64,000 nt of DNA from CAYLUN01 sp964386865. GTDB lineage: Bacteria; Verrucomicrobiota; Kiritimatiellia; RFP12; UBA1067. The number at the start of each line of letters is the position of its first letter. Position 1 is the first letter of the stretch. The stretch lies in contig CAYLUN010000002.1 in the NCBI GenBank assembly GCA_964386865.1, positions 124,001-188,000 on the forward strand, in the 5' to 3' direction. Made by a program: the position numbers and the translations under genes. Of the stretch, positions 15,376 through 26,900 are shown piece by piece. The notes under the pieces were generated by a model. That model made no database searches, was not told the DNA's origin, and was given only the letters and a program-made list of their open reading frames with translations.

Positions 15376-17787
15376 ATGGGAACAATCAAGATCGACCGGG
15401 GTTTTACTCAGAAGATTCAGCACAAGAGTCCTGCGCATGCGGTCGGCGAGCCCGTCCCGCCGCACCACAAACCCAAGAAGCCGCAGCGCGGCTCTCCCTG
15501 GCTGACGGTGGCACTCGTCGTGGTGGGGGTGGCCGTGCTCGCCTGCGTGATTGGGATTGCGGTGGCGGTGAACGCGGGGAAGCAGAAGGCTGCGCCGAGC
15601 GCGGTTCAGCACGCTCAGCCAGCTGCTGCGACAGCCCAGGCGGCTTCGCCGGTGCTGGCCGCGACGCCGCGCGCGCCGGATGAGGCGGCGGCGGAGCCGG
15701 CGGACGATGCCGCCGCGTACGCCGACTACCAGCCGAGGGTGATGCCCGCCGGCTCCGCGACGCAGGCCATGGCGCTCGCGTACAGTTCGAGCGGGGGCTC
15801 GCCGATCTACCGCGAGGTGCCGCTGGGCTGCCCGCAGGGCCTGCTGTGCGAGTACTACGAGAAGGTCAGCGGGAATACGGTGGACGATCTCCGCAAGGCG
15901 CCGAAGTTTCCGAGCCAGCCCAATCGGGCGGTGCAGGTGGGCCGCTTCGAGCTGTCAGAAAAGCTGGGTGAGCATTACGGCGCACGGGTGCGCGGCTATG
16001 TGGTGCCGCCGAAATCGGGCGCGTACACCTTCGTTGTCAACGTCGACGACGGGGGCGAGTTCTGGCTGAGTACGGACGAAAGCCCGGCGAACCTGCGGCG
16101 GCTGGTCACGCTCACGAAGCACACGCAGCACAAGTGGAACGCCGTTGCGGATCAGCAGTCGTCGCCCTGCGAGCTGGTCGCGGGCAAGCGCTATTACCTC
16201 GAGGCGCTGCTCAAGCAGGCCAGTGGGGGCGACTACTTGGCCGTGGGCTGGTTCGGCCCGGTGTCGGATAAGATCGTGATCATCGAGGGGCCGTACTTGC
16301 AGCCGTGGACGGACAAGCCGTCGCAGGTGCAAGCCCTCTCGTCCGCGCGCGACGCGGCCGCCGCGCGGCGCAAGGCGCGCGAAGAGGCCGAGGCCGCGTG
16401 CGTGGCCGCGCGTGCGGCGGTTGCGGAGCAGATGAAGGCGAGCGGCTCGGCCTACCGGTACGCCGAGGCCGCTCGCGCCCTGAAAGCCAAGAAGACGTTC
16501 GAGCAGAATCCGGCCGCGCAGGAGGTGGTGGACGTGGCGGTCGCACGCGCTGAGGCGCTGGCGCAGCTGAAGGCCTTTGTGCAGGCCGAGGTGTCACGCA
16601 CGCGGCCGCGCGGCGTGTGGACGGCGTTCGGCGCCCAGGCGGACGTGACGGCTGCGAGCGATGCGGGCTTGACGGTCGCGCCGGGCCGCATCGTGGCCTG
16701 GGACAAGGTGCCTGCGGAGCAGATGCTGCGCCTGATCCACGCCACGGTGCCCAAGGCGCAAGGCGACGCCAACATGCGGGGCGCGCTCCTGCTGGCCGCT
16801 GCGGTCTATTGCAAGGAGGTCAGCGGCGGCGTGGCTTACGCGCTCAAGTATCGCGAAAGCGCCCTCGCTGCGAGCCCGGGCTTGGCGGCGTCGGCGGATC
16901 GCCTGCTGGGCGGGTCGCCGGAGTCTGTTCTGGCCGAGCCCCTGATCCTGGCTGCGCTCGCCGAGCTGGGCCGGCTGGCGCCCGAAGCCTCGGCGCTGGC
17001 CGACCGGGTGCTTCAGCGGCAGGGCGAGGTCGCCGCGCTGGCCGGCGCGCCGCAGTCGGGGCTGCTCGCCGAGTTCTGGGATAACGCGCCGGTCAGCTCG
17101 CTGGACGACCTGCGCACGCAAGGCATCACGCGGAAGCGCTCGCCGGACGCGGTGCAGCGGATCGCCCATTTCGAGACACCCACCAACCGGGCTGACCGGT
17201 ATGTGACCCGCATCACGGGGTTCCTGACGCCGCGGGAGACGGGTGAGTACCTTTTCTACGTCGCGTCGGACGACAACGGCGAATTCTGGCTTAGCCCGGA
17301 CGAAAGCCTCGAGAGGACGACGCTGTGCGTCAAGAACACGGCTGCGACCGGCCGCTACACGTGGGATAAGGAGACGCGGAAGTCGGAGCCGGTGAGGCTG
17401 GAGAAGGGGCGGCGCTATGCCGTCAAGGGCCTGCACCGCGAAGGCGGGGCGAGCGACCATTTCGCGGTCGCCTGGAGCCGGGCTTCGGAGGGCGTGCCGA
17501 AGCTGATCACCTCCGAGTACCTGTCCAGCTCAACGTCGGGCCTGTCCGCCAATAAGCCGGAGGGCCTCAAGCAGGCGGAGGCGGACGCCGCGCAGGCGGT
17601 GGAGCTGGCGGCGGAGGCGGTCAGCCTCTGCGAGCCGGGCGATCAGGCCGAGTCCGCGAAGCGGGCCGGCGACCTGCAGAAACAGGCGGTGCGGGTGAAA
17701 GAGGCGCTCCGAGCGGCGGAGGAGTGCGTTCGTCGCATCGACGCGGCGCTGCCTCAGCTCAAGAGCGCGGGCCGGTCAGTGGAGTGA
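15376..17787 (+). CDS. Membrane-anchored protein with two PA14 domains and coiled-coil segments
   Basis: I prefer the ATG at 15376 (803 residues, GGAGAAG upstream) over an in-frame GTG at 15355. A basic, proline-rich tail precedes one membrane helix (~42-64), so most of the protein is outside the cytoplasm. PA14-like beta-barrels lie at about 150-308 and 560-718. Each contains the sugar-binding-type pattern F-x-x-x-x-D-D-x-G-E-F-W-L-S (D-D-G-G-E-F-W in the first, D-D-N-G-E-F-W in the second). Alanine-rich helical stretches lie between and after them. PA14 domains often bind glycans on or outside cells. It overlaps the tail of the convergent cytochrome gene by 12 bp. Confidence 0.82.
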   Translation: MGTIKIDRGFTQKIQHKSPAHAVGEPVPPHHKPKKPQRGSPWLTVALVVVGVAVLACVIGIAVAVNAGKQKAAPSAVQHAQPAAATAQAASPVLAATPRAPDEAAAEPADDAAAYADYQPRVMPAGSATQAMALAYSSSGGSPIYREVPLGCPQGLLCEYYEKVSGNTVDDLRKAPKFPSQPNRAVQVGRFELSEKLGEHYGARVRGYVVPPKSGAYTFVVNVDDGGEFWLSTDESPANLRRLVTLTKHTQHKWNAVADQQSSPCELVAGKRYYLEALLKQASGGDYLAVGWFGPVSDKIVIIEGPYLQPWTDKPSQVQALSSARDAAAARRKAREEAEAACVAARAAVAEQMKASGSAYRYAEAARALKAKKTFEQNPAAQEVVDVAVARAEALAQLKAFVQAEVSRTRPRGVWTAFGAQADVTAASDAGLTVAPGRIVAWDKVPAEQMLRLIHATVPKAQGDANMRGALLLAAAVYCKEVSGGVAYALKYRESALAASPGLAASADRLLGGSPESVLAEPLILAALAELGRLAPEASALADRVLQRQGEVAALAGAPQSGLLAEFWDNAPVSSLDDLRTQGITRKRSPDAVQRIAHFETPTNRADRYVTRITGFLTPRETGEYLFYVASDDNGEFWLSPDESLERTTLCVKNTAATGRYTWDKETRKSEPVRLEKGRRYAVKGLHREGGASDHFAVAWSRASEGVPKLITSEYLSSSTSGLSANKPEGLKQAEADAAQAVELAAEAVSLCEPGDQAESAKRAGDLQKQAVRVKEALRAAEECVRRIDAALPQLKSAGRSVE

Positions 17788-20229
17788 TTTCGCCTGGGGC
17801 CAGAGCGAGCGCCAGTAGGCTTGGTCCAGGGCGAAGGGGTCGAGCGTCTGCTGGGCGAGGTCGAAGGAGCCGGGCAAAAGCCCGAAGCGCTTCATCTCGC
17901 GCACGTACTGCGGGTTGGGCTTCCAGCCGGGCGTGCCCCAGGCCGGGCGCGCGTCGTAAAGTTTCTTGCCGCTCTCGATCGTGGCGAGAATCTTCTTGTA
18001 GTCCGGGTCGTCCTTGTCCTTGAAGACGGGCTTGCCGCAACGGCCGTAGCCGCCGGCCTCCTTGGCGAGCGGGGCGAGCAGGAGGCTGGAGCACGCGGGC
18101 TGCGTGTAGTTCACGAGCACGCCGGGGTCGTACAGCCGGGCCGGGTCGTTGGCCAGGATGATGCGCTCGTGGCTGCCGGTGGGGCGGCCGGCCAGGCTGC
18201 GCTCCTTCTCGCGGCGGATGCCCCAGTTAAAGGGGATGCCGCTGACGTTGCGGTCGGCGGTGTTCTTGTGGCACTCGTTACAGCGGCGTTTGAGGACGTC
18301 GCGGCACTCGCCGAGGGCCTTGTAGCCCGCGTTACCGTAGTAGCCTTGCTCCTCGGTGTTGCGCAGGGCCGCGTAGCTGCCAGCGTAGGGCGCGGCGGAC
18401 TCGACCCAGAGCCAGGCGGTGCGCCAGTCGGCGGGCGAGGCCTTGGCGCCGTGGTGGCCGCCGGCGAGGCGCGCGAGCAGGGGGCTGGCCGCGCTGCCGA
18501 TGGAGCGCGGCGGCTGGTTGCCGAGGCCGTTGCGGCCGTCCACGACGAGGCCGCGCGTCAGCAGGGCGATGTAGGCGTTTGAGAAGTGCGGCGACTGGGC
18601 GGCGACGAGGTTGAGGTTGCCCGCGCGCTTCTGCGGGTTGTGGCAGGTCACGCAGGTGCGGTCGAGGACCGGCTGGACGTCGCGCTGGAAATCGAGCACG
18701 TCCGGCAGGCCGTCGAAGGGCTGGATCGCGGAGGGCGGGCGCTTGAGGGCGAGCAGGGTGCTGTCGGAGCGGCGGGCGTCGGCCGCGCCGGCGCGCTCCT
18801 CGTGGCAGCCGACGCAGGTGTAGGTCTCGCCGGGCATGAGGTTCGCGAAGCTCTGCATGCGCTTGACGGACAGGTCGTTCGCGTCGAGCGAGACAAAGAA
18901 GAGCGGCCGGCCGGCAGGCGCGAAAAAGGAGGCGCTGCCGTCCTCCTCGACGGGCACCGTGCCGAGCACGCGCTCGAGGTTGAAGGAGCCGGAAAAGGAG
19001 GTCAGGTCCATGCCGCCGCTGAAGTTGACCGGCTTCGGCAGGGGCTCGAGGATCAGGAGCCGCTTGACGTCGCCGCGCTTGACGCCGCCCATGTTGCGGC
19101 CCGCGTACACGTCGACGAGCACGAACTGGCCGCTCGCCTCGCCGGGCTTGACGCGGCTGGGGATGACCGGCTCCCGCGGGCGCGGGCGCAGCGGGCGCGG
19201 CTCATGCACGGCGCAGTCGGGATCGGTGTAGATGACCTGCTCCTGGCCAGCGCGGTCCATGAGCAGGAGAGTCTTGTCGCGGGCCATGAGGAAGATGTCC
19301 CGGTCGAGCGGGTAGGGGTCGCGGATGCGGCCGCTCTTGCTGAGCCGGATCGCGGCGGTGAGGGCGTCGGGGCCCTGCTGCTGGGTGACGAGCGTCGCGT
19401 AGCCGGCGTGCTCGTTCGCGCCGTGGCCGGGCGAGAAGCTGGCCAGCACCTCCTGCGTTCCGGGCACGGGGAGCGCGTCGATCATGACGGTCCACGAGTG
19501 CATGTTGCCGTAGAAGACGTTGACGCCCGTGCCGTCGGGGTTCATGGCCCAGAGGGCGTGATATTCGACCTGCGAACGGTCGATGTACTCCCAGCGCATA
19601 TAGAGGAGCCGGCCGTCAGGCAGGACGGCGGGGGTGTTGTCGTGCTCGATGTTGGCAGAGAGGCAGGTGATGCCCGCGCCGTCGGGCCCGCAGCGGTAGA
19701 GCGTGCCGACCTGCGTGTACCAGCAGCTCACCCACCGCTTGCAGCGCGTGGAGACGAAGGCGATGTCGCCGTCCGGCAGGCGGCAGGGCTCGTAGTCGTC
19801 CCACGGGCCGCCGGTGAGCTGGCGCAGGCCCGTGCCGTCGGACTGCACCGCGTAGAGGTGGTAGAAATCGGTGCCTGCCGGGCGGTGGGAGAAGAGGATC
19901 GTGCGCCCGTCGTAGTCCACGTGCGGGTCGCGGACGCCGCCGCCCTTGGCGTCGAAAATGGCCCGCCGCTCGAGGGTCCGAAGGTTGTAGCGGTAGAGGA
20001 CGCCGGTGTCGGGTTGGCCGTTGCCGGCGTACGCCTTCTTGCTGGCGTCATCGCAGTAGTAGCCGATGTTGGCGTACCAGTGGCCGTCATTGTAGCGCGC
20101 GCGGGTGCAGAAAACGATCTCCGGCGCCGCCGCCAGCGGGCCGGACAGGGCGGCGCCCTTCAGGTCGGTGCCTTCGGCCGAAAGCGAGGCCCAAGCGCCC
20201 AAGCACCCGATCCACAAACGTTTTCTCAT
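17776..20229 (-). CDS. Secreted triheme c-type cytochrome with beta-propeller (hydrazine synthase alpha-like)
   Basis: A protein of 817 residues with an N-terminal signal segment. The N-terminal half has TolB/PD40-type propeller repeats (R-D-P-H-V-D-Y-D-G-R-T-I-L-F-S near residue 105, then similar D-G blades), followed by a region resembling the middle domain of hydrazine synthase alpha. Three covalent heme motifs are visible: CVGCH (472-476), CVTCH (526-530) and CNECH (650-654). Homologues of this architecture occur in PVC bacteria that do not make hydrazine, so that reaction should not be assumed. It is more likely a periplasmic redox protein with an undefined substrate. Confidence 0.8.
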   Translation of the reverse strand: MRKRLWIGCLGAWASLSAEGTDLKGAALSGPLAAAPEIVFCTRARYNDGHWYANIGYYCDDASKKAYAGNGQPDTGVLYRYNLRTLERRAIFDAKGGGVRDPHVDYDGRTILFSHRPAGTDFYHLYAVQSDGTGLRQLTGGPWDDYEPCRLPDGDIAFVSTRCKRWVSCWYTQVGTLYRCGPDGAGITCLSANIEHDNTPAVLPDGRLLYMRWEYIDRSQVEYHALWAMNPDGTGVNVFYGNMHSWTVMIDALPVPGTQEVLASFSPGHGANEHAGYATLVTQQQGPDALTAAIRLSKSGRIRDPYPLDRDIFLMARDKTLLLMDRAGQEQVIYTDPDCAVHEPRPLRPRPREPVIPSRVKPGEASGQFVLVDVYAGRNMGGVKRGDVKRLLILEPLPKPVNFSGGMDLTSFSGSFNLERVLGTVPVEEDGSASFFAPAGRPLFFVSLDANDLSVKRMQSFANLMPGETYTCVGCHEERAGAADARRSDSTLLALKRPPSAIQPFDGLPDVLDFQRDVQPVLDRTCVTCHNPQKRAGNLNLVAAQSPHFSNAYIALLTRGLVVDGRNGLGNQPPRSIGSAASPLLARLAGGHHGAKASPADWRTAWLWVESAAPYAGSYAALRNTEEQGYYGNAGYKALGECRDVLKRRCNECHKNTADRNVSGIPFNWGIRREKERSLAGRPTGSHERIILANDPARLYDPGVLVNYTQPACSSLLLAPLAKEAGGYGRCGKPVFKDKDDPDYKKILATIESGKKLYDARPAWGTPGWKPNPQYVREMKRFGLLPGSFDLAQQTLDPFALDQAYWRSLWPQAKSLH

Positions 20230-20268
20230 GACATTCCCCCAAGAATCAGCTAATCTGAATCTTCGTCA

Positions 20269-20297
20269 AGGGTATCACACCGCGTCCGCTGTGACAA
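20269..20297 (-). promoter_or_regulatory. Promoter of the triheme cytochrome gene
   Basis: Minus-strand TTGTCA (20297-20292) and TACCCT (20274-20269), spaced 17 bp, 40 bp upstream of the start codon. Confidence 0.5.
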
Positions 20298-20416
20298 CCG
20301 CGGAACCTCATGTGGGAGCCGGACACGGCGGAGTGGTGGGACGCCCCGTTTCACGCCTATCGGAAAGCCGGCCAGGTGAGCCGTTTTTTTCTGGTTGGTT
20401 TCATGCAACTTGCCTG

Positions 20417-20445
20417 TTGACAGTTCAGACGGCATGGGTTAAGCT
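20417..20445 (+). promoter_or_regulatory. rplM-rpsI promoter
   Basis: TTGACA (20417-20422), a 17-bp spacer and TAAGCT (20440-20445), about 40 bp upstream of the rplM start. Confidence 0.7.
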
Positions 20446-20486
20446 GTCTAACCATTTTTTGCGAGGAAGGAAGAGCCAGGTTTACC

Positions 20487-20918
20487 ATGATGAAGTCATT
20501 CATTCCAAAGAACCCAGGTGAGGCCCGCAGTTGGCAACTGGTTGATGCGACGGACAAACCGCTTGGGCGGTTGGCTGTGAGCATCGCCAATACGCTGCGC
20601 GGCAAGAATCGTCCGACGTTTGATCCGAGCGTGGATATGGGCGATTTTGTGGTTGTGGTCAACGCGGAGAAAGTCCGCCTGACCGGTCGTAAAGTCGAGC
20701 AGAAGGAATATCAGCGGTATTCCGGGTGGCGCGGCGGCCTTAAAACGTTCACGGCTAAGACCATGTTGGAGAAACATCCCGACCGCGTGATTCTCGAGGC
20801 GGTCTGGGGCATGTTGCCCAAGAACACGATCAGCCGCAAGATGATGACCCGCATCAAGGTCTATCGCGGCTCCGAGCACCCGCATGCGGCGCAGATGCCT
20901 GTTGCGGCGGCGTTCTAA
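20487..20918 (+). CDS. rplM: 50S ribosomal protein L13 (uL13)
   Basis: A protein of 143 residues, standard length. The motifs W-x-L-V-D-A-T-D-K-P-L-G-R-L, G-K-N-R-P-T-F and G-M-L-P-K-N are typical of bacterial L13, an early-assembling large-subunit protein. The usual partner rpsI follows after 24 nt, so the L13-S9 operon is intact. Its start at 20487 is preceded by a strong promoter at 20417-20445. Confidence 0.98.
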   Translation: MMKSFIPKNPGEARSWQLVDATDKPLGRLAVSIANTLRGKNRPTFDPSVDMGDFVVVVNAEKVRLTGRKVEQKEYQRYSGWRGGLKTFTAKTMLEKHPDRVILEAVWGMLPKNTISRKMMTRIKVYRGSEHPHAAQMPVAAAF

Positions 20919-20942
20919 ATCTGATTAGGAAGAAGGTAGAAG

Positions 20943-21335
20943 ATGGTGAAAGAGATTTCAGCGGGCACCGGTCGGCGCAAGACGGCGGTCGCTCGTGTTC
21001 GCTTGGTTCCCGGCGCCGGCAAATGGCTCGTGAACGACGTGAAGATCGAAGAGTACATCCCGAGCGAGGCGCTGCGCCAGTATCTGCGCCAGCCTCTGAC
21101 GCTGACGGGGATGGACGGAAAGTTCGACGTCTTGGTCTCGGCCAAGGGCGGCGGGATCAGCGGCCAGTCGGGCGCGATCAGGCACGGGCTCTCCCGCGCG
21201 CTGGTGGCGTCAGACGCCAACCTGCGCGAGGTGCTCAAGAAAGCCGGCTGCCTGACCCGCGACTCCCGCATGAAGGAGCGCAAAAAGCCGGGTCAGCCTG
21301 GCGCCCGCAAGCGCTTCCAGTTTTCGAAGCGCTAG
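20943..21335 (+). CDS. rpsI: 30S ribosomal protein S9 (uS9)
   Basis: A protein of 130 residues. It has the N-terminal G-T-G-R-R-K-T-A-V-A-R signature, the central G-G-G-I-S-G-Q-S-G-A-I-R-H-G motif and the basic tail ending F-S-K-R. In the ribosome this tail reaches the P-site tRNA. It is followed by a terminator at 21365-21401. Confidence 0.98.
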   Translation: MVKEISAGTGRRKTAVARVRLVPGAGKWLVNDVKIEEYIPSEALRQYLRQPLTLTGMDGKFDVLVSAKGGGISGQSGAIRHGLSRALVASDANLREVLKKAGCLTRDSRMKERKKPGQPGARKRFQFSKR

Positions 21336-21364
21336 TCGTATCATTCTTCAAATCCTGTCGAATA

Positions 21365-21401
21365 TGCGGGCGCCTTTCCCGGGCGGCCGCATTTTATTTT
21401 T
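21365..21401 (+). terminator. Rho-independent terminator of rplM-rpsI
   Basis: A 10-bp stem with one mismatch (TGCGGGCGCC with GGCGGCCGCA, 21365-21374 and 21382-21391) and a 7-nt loop, followed by TTTTATTTTT. Confidence 0.78.
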
Positions 21402-21416
21402 CGGACCCTACAATCT

Positions 21417-23825
<2,409 letters not shown>

Positions 23826-23977
23826 GCCTCGCCTGCCGCTGGCGTGCCGCCGGGAAACGCGGCATGGCCAGCGGATTGGCCTTGCTGAATCTCGCGACGA
23901 TTCGGTATCGTTTCGCAGCCTCTTAGGGCGGCCGCCGCATGGAAGGGCCGACCCGCTCTGAGAGAGGGGGGACGAAG

Positions 23978-26900
23978 ATGTCCAAAGCCGCCGCCGTCGC
24001 TGTCTGCCTCGTGCTCGCCTGTCTCTCTCTCGCCGCCGCGGCGTCAGTGCCTTTGCCCATGGATGACCCGGCCCGCTGGCGGCCTAACCCCGACGGCGGC
24101 AACGCGCCTGCGGTCACAGCCGCGGAGGCTGTTGAGGGGCGCCCCGCGCTGCGCTTCGCCTACGCCAACGCCAAAGGCTTTGGCAACAGCCTGCTCGAGA
24201 ACGTCGCCGTGCCGCCCGAGTCGTATGGCGTGCGCTTCAAGCTCTTCGTCGAGGCGGCCGCGCCCGAGGCCGCCATGCACCTCTGGCTGCGCGAGAAAGA
24301 CGGCGACATGTGGCTGTGCCGCGTCGCCCCCGAAGACGGCAAGGGGATCGCCGGGCGAGCGGGTGTGTGGCGCGACGTCTTCGCGCCGTTCAGCGCGTTC
24401 GACCATCAGCCGCGCGGCGACAAGCGCCGCCAGTTCTTGAGCTGCGACCGCCTGCTTCTGGGCTTCAACTACGGCAGCCAAACGGTGCGCGTCGCCGACC
24501 TCGCCTTCGCCGTCCGCGTCGCCGCAAATCTGCCGGCCGACGCCGCCGCCCGCGCGGCTGTGGCGCCGCCCATCGACCCGCCCGGCCGCCGCATCGCGAT
24601 TCTGCGCGAGCCCACGGTCGCACACGAGCCCGGCCACGCCGATCCGGAGCGCCTGGCCGCGCTCCTGCGCGACGCGGGGTTCAGCCCCGCCTTTCTGCGC
24701 GCGGCCGACCTCTGCGACCCCGCCCGCTTCAGCCGCGCGGCCGTCGATCTGCTGGTCCTGCCGAACGCGCCCTTCTTCCCGCAGGCGGGCGCCCCCGCCT
24801 TCCGCGCGTTCCTCAAGGCGGGCGGCTCCTTCTTCTCCACCGGCGGCTACGCCTTCGACCGGCTGGGAGACTACGGCGATGCGGGGTGGTCGGCGCAGAA
24901 ACGTTGGCCACTTGCGAGGGAAATGGACAGCGCCCGCCGCGACGCAGGCCGCCTCAACACGCGCAACGGCGAGCACGGCGACACGATGAAGCTCAGCCGC
25001 GACCAGATCGGCGTCTTCGACCCCTCGTTCCTGCTGCGCAACGTCGCGTCGGTCGCCACCGCGCCCGATCAGTTCGTCGCGCCCGAGCCCTGGCGCGCGC
25101 CGCTCGCGCTCGAAGGCCCCGCCGCCGTGGCCATGACCGGCAACAACAGCCCGGTCTTCCCCGACGTCTGCGGCCGCTGGATTCCGCTGCTGGAAACCGC
25201 CGACCGCCTGGGCCGGCCGCGCGGGCCGGCTGCCGCGCTGGTGCTGAATCACAGCGGGCCCTATGCAGGCTCGAACTGGGGCTTCGCAGGCGTCACCAAC
25301 CGCGACCTCTTCAGCGGCGAGTTCCCTGCGCTGGACCGGCTGTTCGTGTCGGCCTGCCGCCGCTTGCTCGCGCCGTCGTATCTCGTGACGCTGAAGAGCG
25401 GCTTCGCCAGCTACCGGCCGGGCGAGACCGTGACGCTCTCTGCCCGCGTGTATGCGCCGAGCAACGCCCTGGCCCTCACCGTGCGCTTTCGCGTCGGCGA
25501 CACGGTCGTGGCTGAGAAGCCCGTGGCCGACGGCACGGCGACCGCGTCGTGGCCGCTCGCCGAGGCACTGCCGGACTTCCGGGCGTTTTCCGCCGAACTG
25601 CTCGCGGATGGCCAGCCTGTGGACATCTTGCGCAGCGGCTTCACGGTTTGGAATACGGCGCGCGCCCAAGAAGGGCCGCACGTCAAGCTGCGCGACAATT
25701 ACTTCGACTTTAACGGCCGGCCGCTCTTCTTCGGCGGCGCGAATACCACCGGCATGATGTGGTATTCCGACAGCGAGGATCCGCTGGTGTGGCGGCGCGA
25801 CTTCGAGCGCATGGGCGACTTCGCGATGAACACGCTGCGCATCCTGCACTTCTCGCCCTTCTGCAATGCGACGAACCCGGCCGCCGCCCGCGGGTCGGCC
25901 CGCGAACTCGCCAGCCGGCCCGAGAAGACCTGCCGCCAGACCGATGCCATCGTGCAGCTCGCCCAGCCCAGCCAGGTTTCGATCTTTCTCTCGCTGCATG
26001 ACTGGATACCCCTAGATATCTCCGACGAGGACCTCGCTGCGCAGCAGGACTGGAACCGCTTCTGGGTCAGCCGCTACCGCGGTTTCCCGGGCATGTTGTA
26101 CGACATCCAAAACGAGCCGGGCACCTCGCTCAGCAACGACGCCGTGCTGCGCCCGCTCTATGAGAAGTGGCTGGCGGCGCGCGACGGCTCCGTGCAGGCC
26201 GCGCTTGCGGCGTGGCAGGGCTCGGGCGCGAAGCCGGCGATCGACTTCGGCGCGAAGGCCGCGGGCTGGGACGACCTGCGTTTCCGCGACAACGAGCGCT
26301 TCCGCGCGTGGGTCTACGCGCGGTGGCAGCGGGCCAACGGCGAGGCGGTCAAGGCCGCCGCGCCGGACGCGCCTGTGACGGTCGGCCACTTGCAGAACCT
26401 GACCGCCTCCGAGAAGGTGCTCGACACCGCAGGCATCGACTTCTCCAACATCCACCACTACGGCGAGGTGGGGCATCTGCGGAGCGTTCTCAAGCTGATC
26501 GACCGGCGCTTCGAGGGCAAGGGCTTCTCGCTCGGCGAGTTCGGCTCCAAGGTCGCGCATACCGCACGTAACAACGGCGACTGGGGCGACCCCGCCGAGG
26601 ACTCCGTGCGGCACTATCTCGCGGTGGGGCACTACGCGCTCGGCATGGGTGCGTCGTTCGTGGCCAACTGGAGCTGGAAGGACTTCCGCGACAGCGTCTT
26701 CCCCTGGGGCGTCAACCACGCCGACCTCACGCCCAAGCCGGTGCTGGAGGCTTACCGCAACATGATGCTGCTCTTCCGCACGGCGCAGCCGCGCTACGAG
26801 GAGCCGCAGCTCTGGCTGGTGCTGCCGGACAGCTTCCGCCTCGGCCCGGAGTCGGCTCGCATCCATGAAGGGCTGCGGCGCGCGGCCGATGCGCTGCTCT

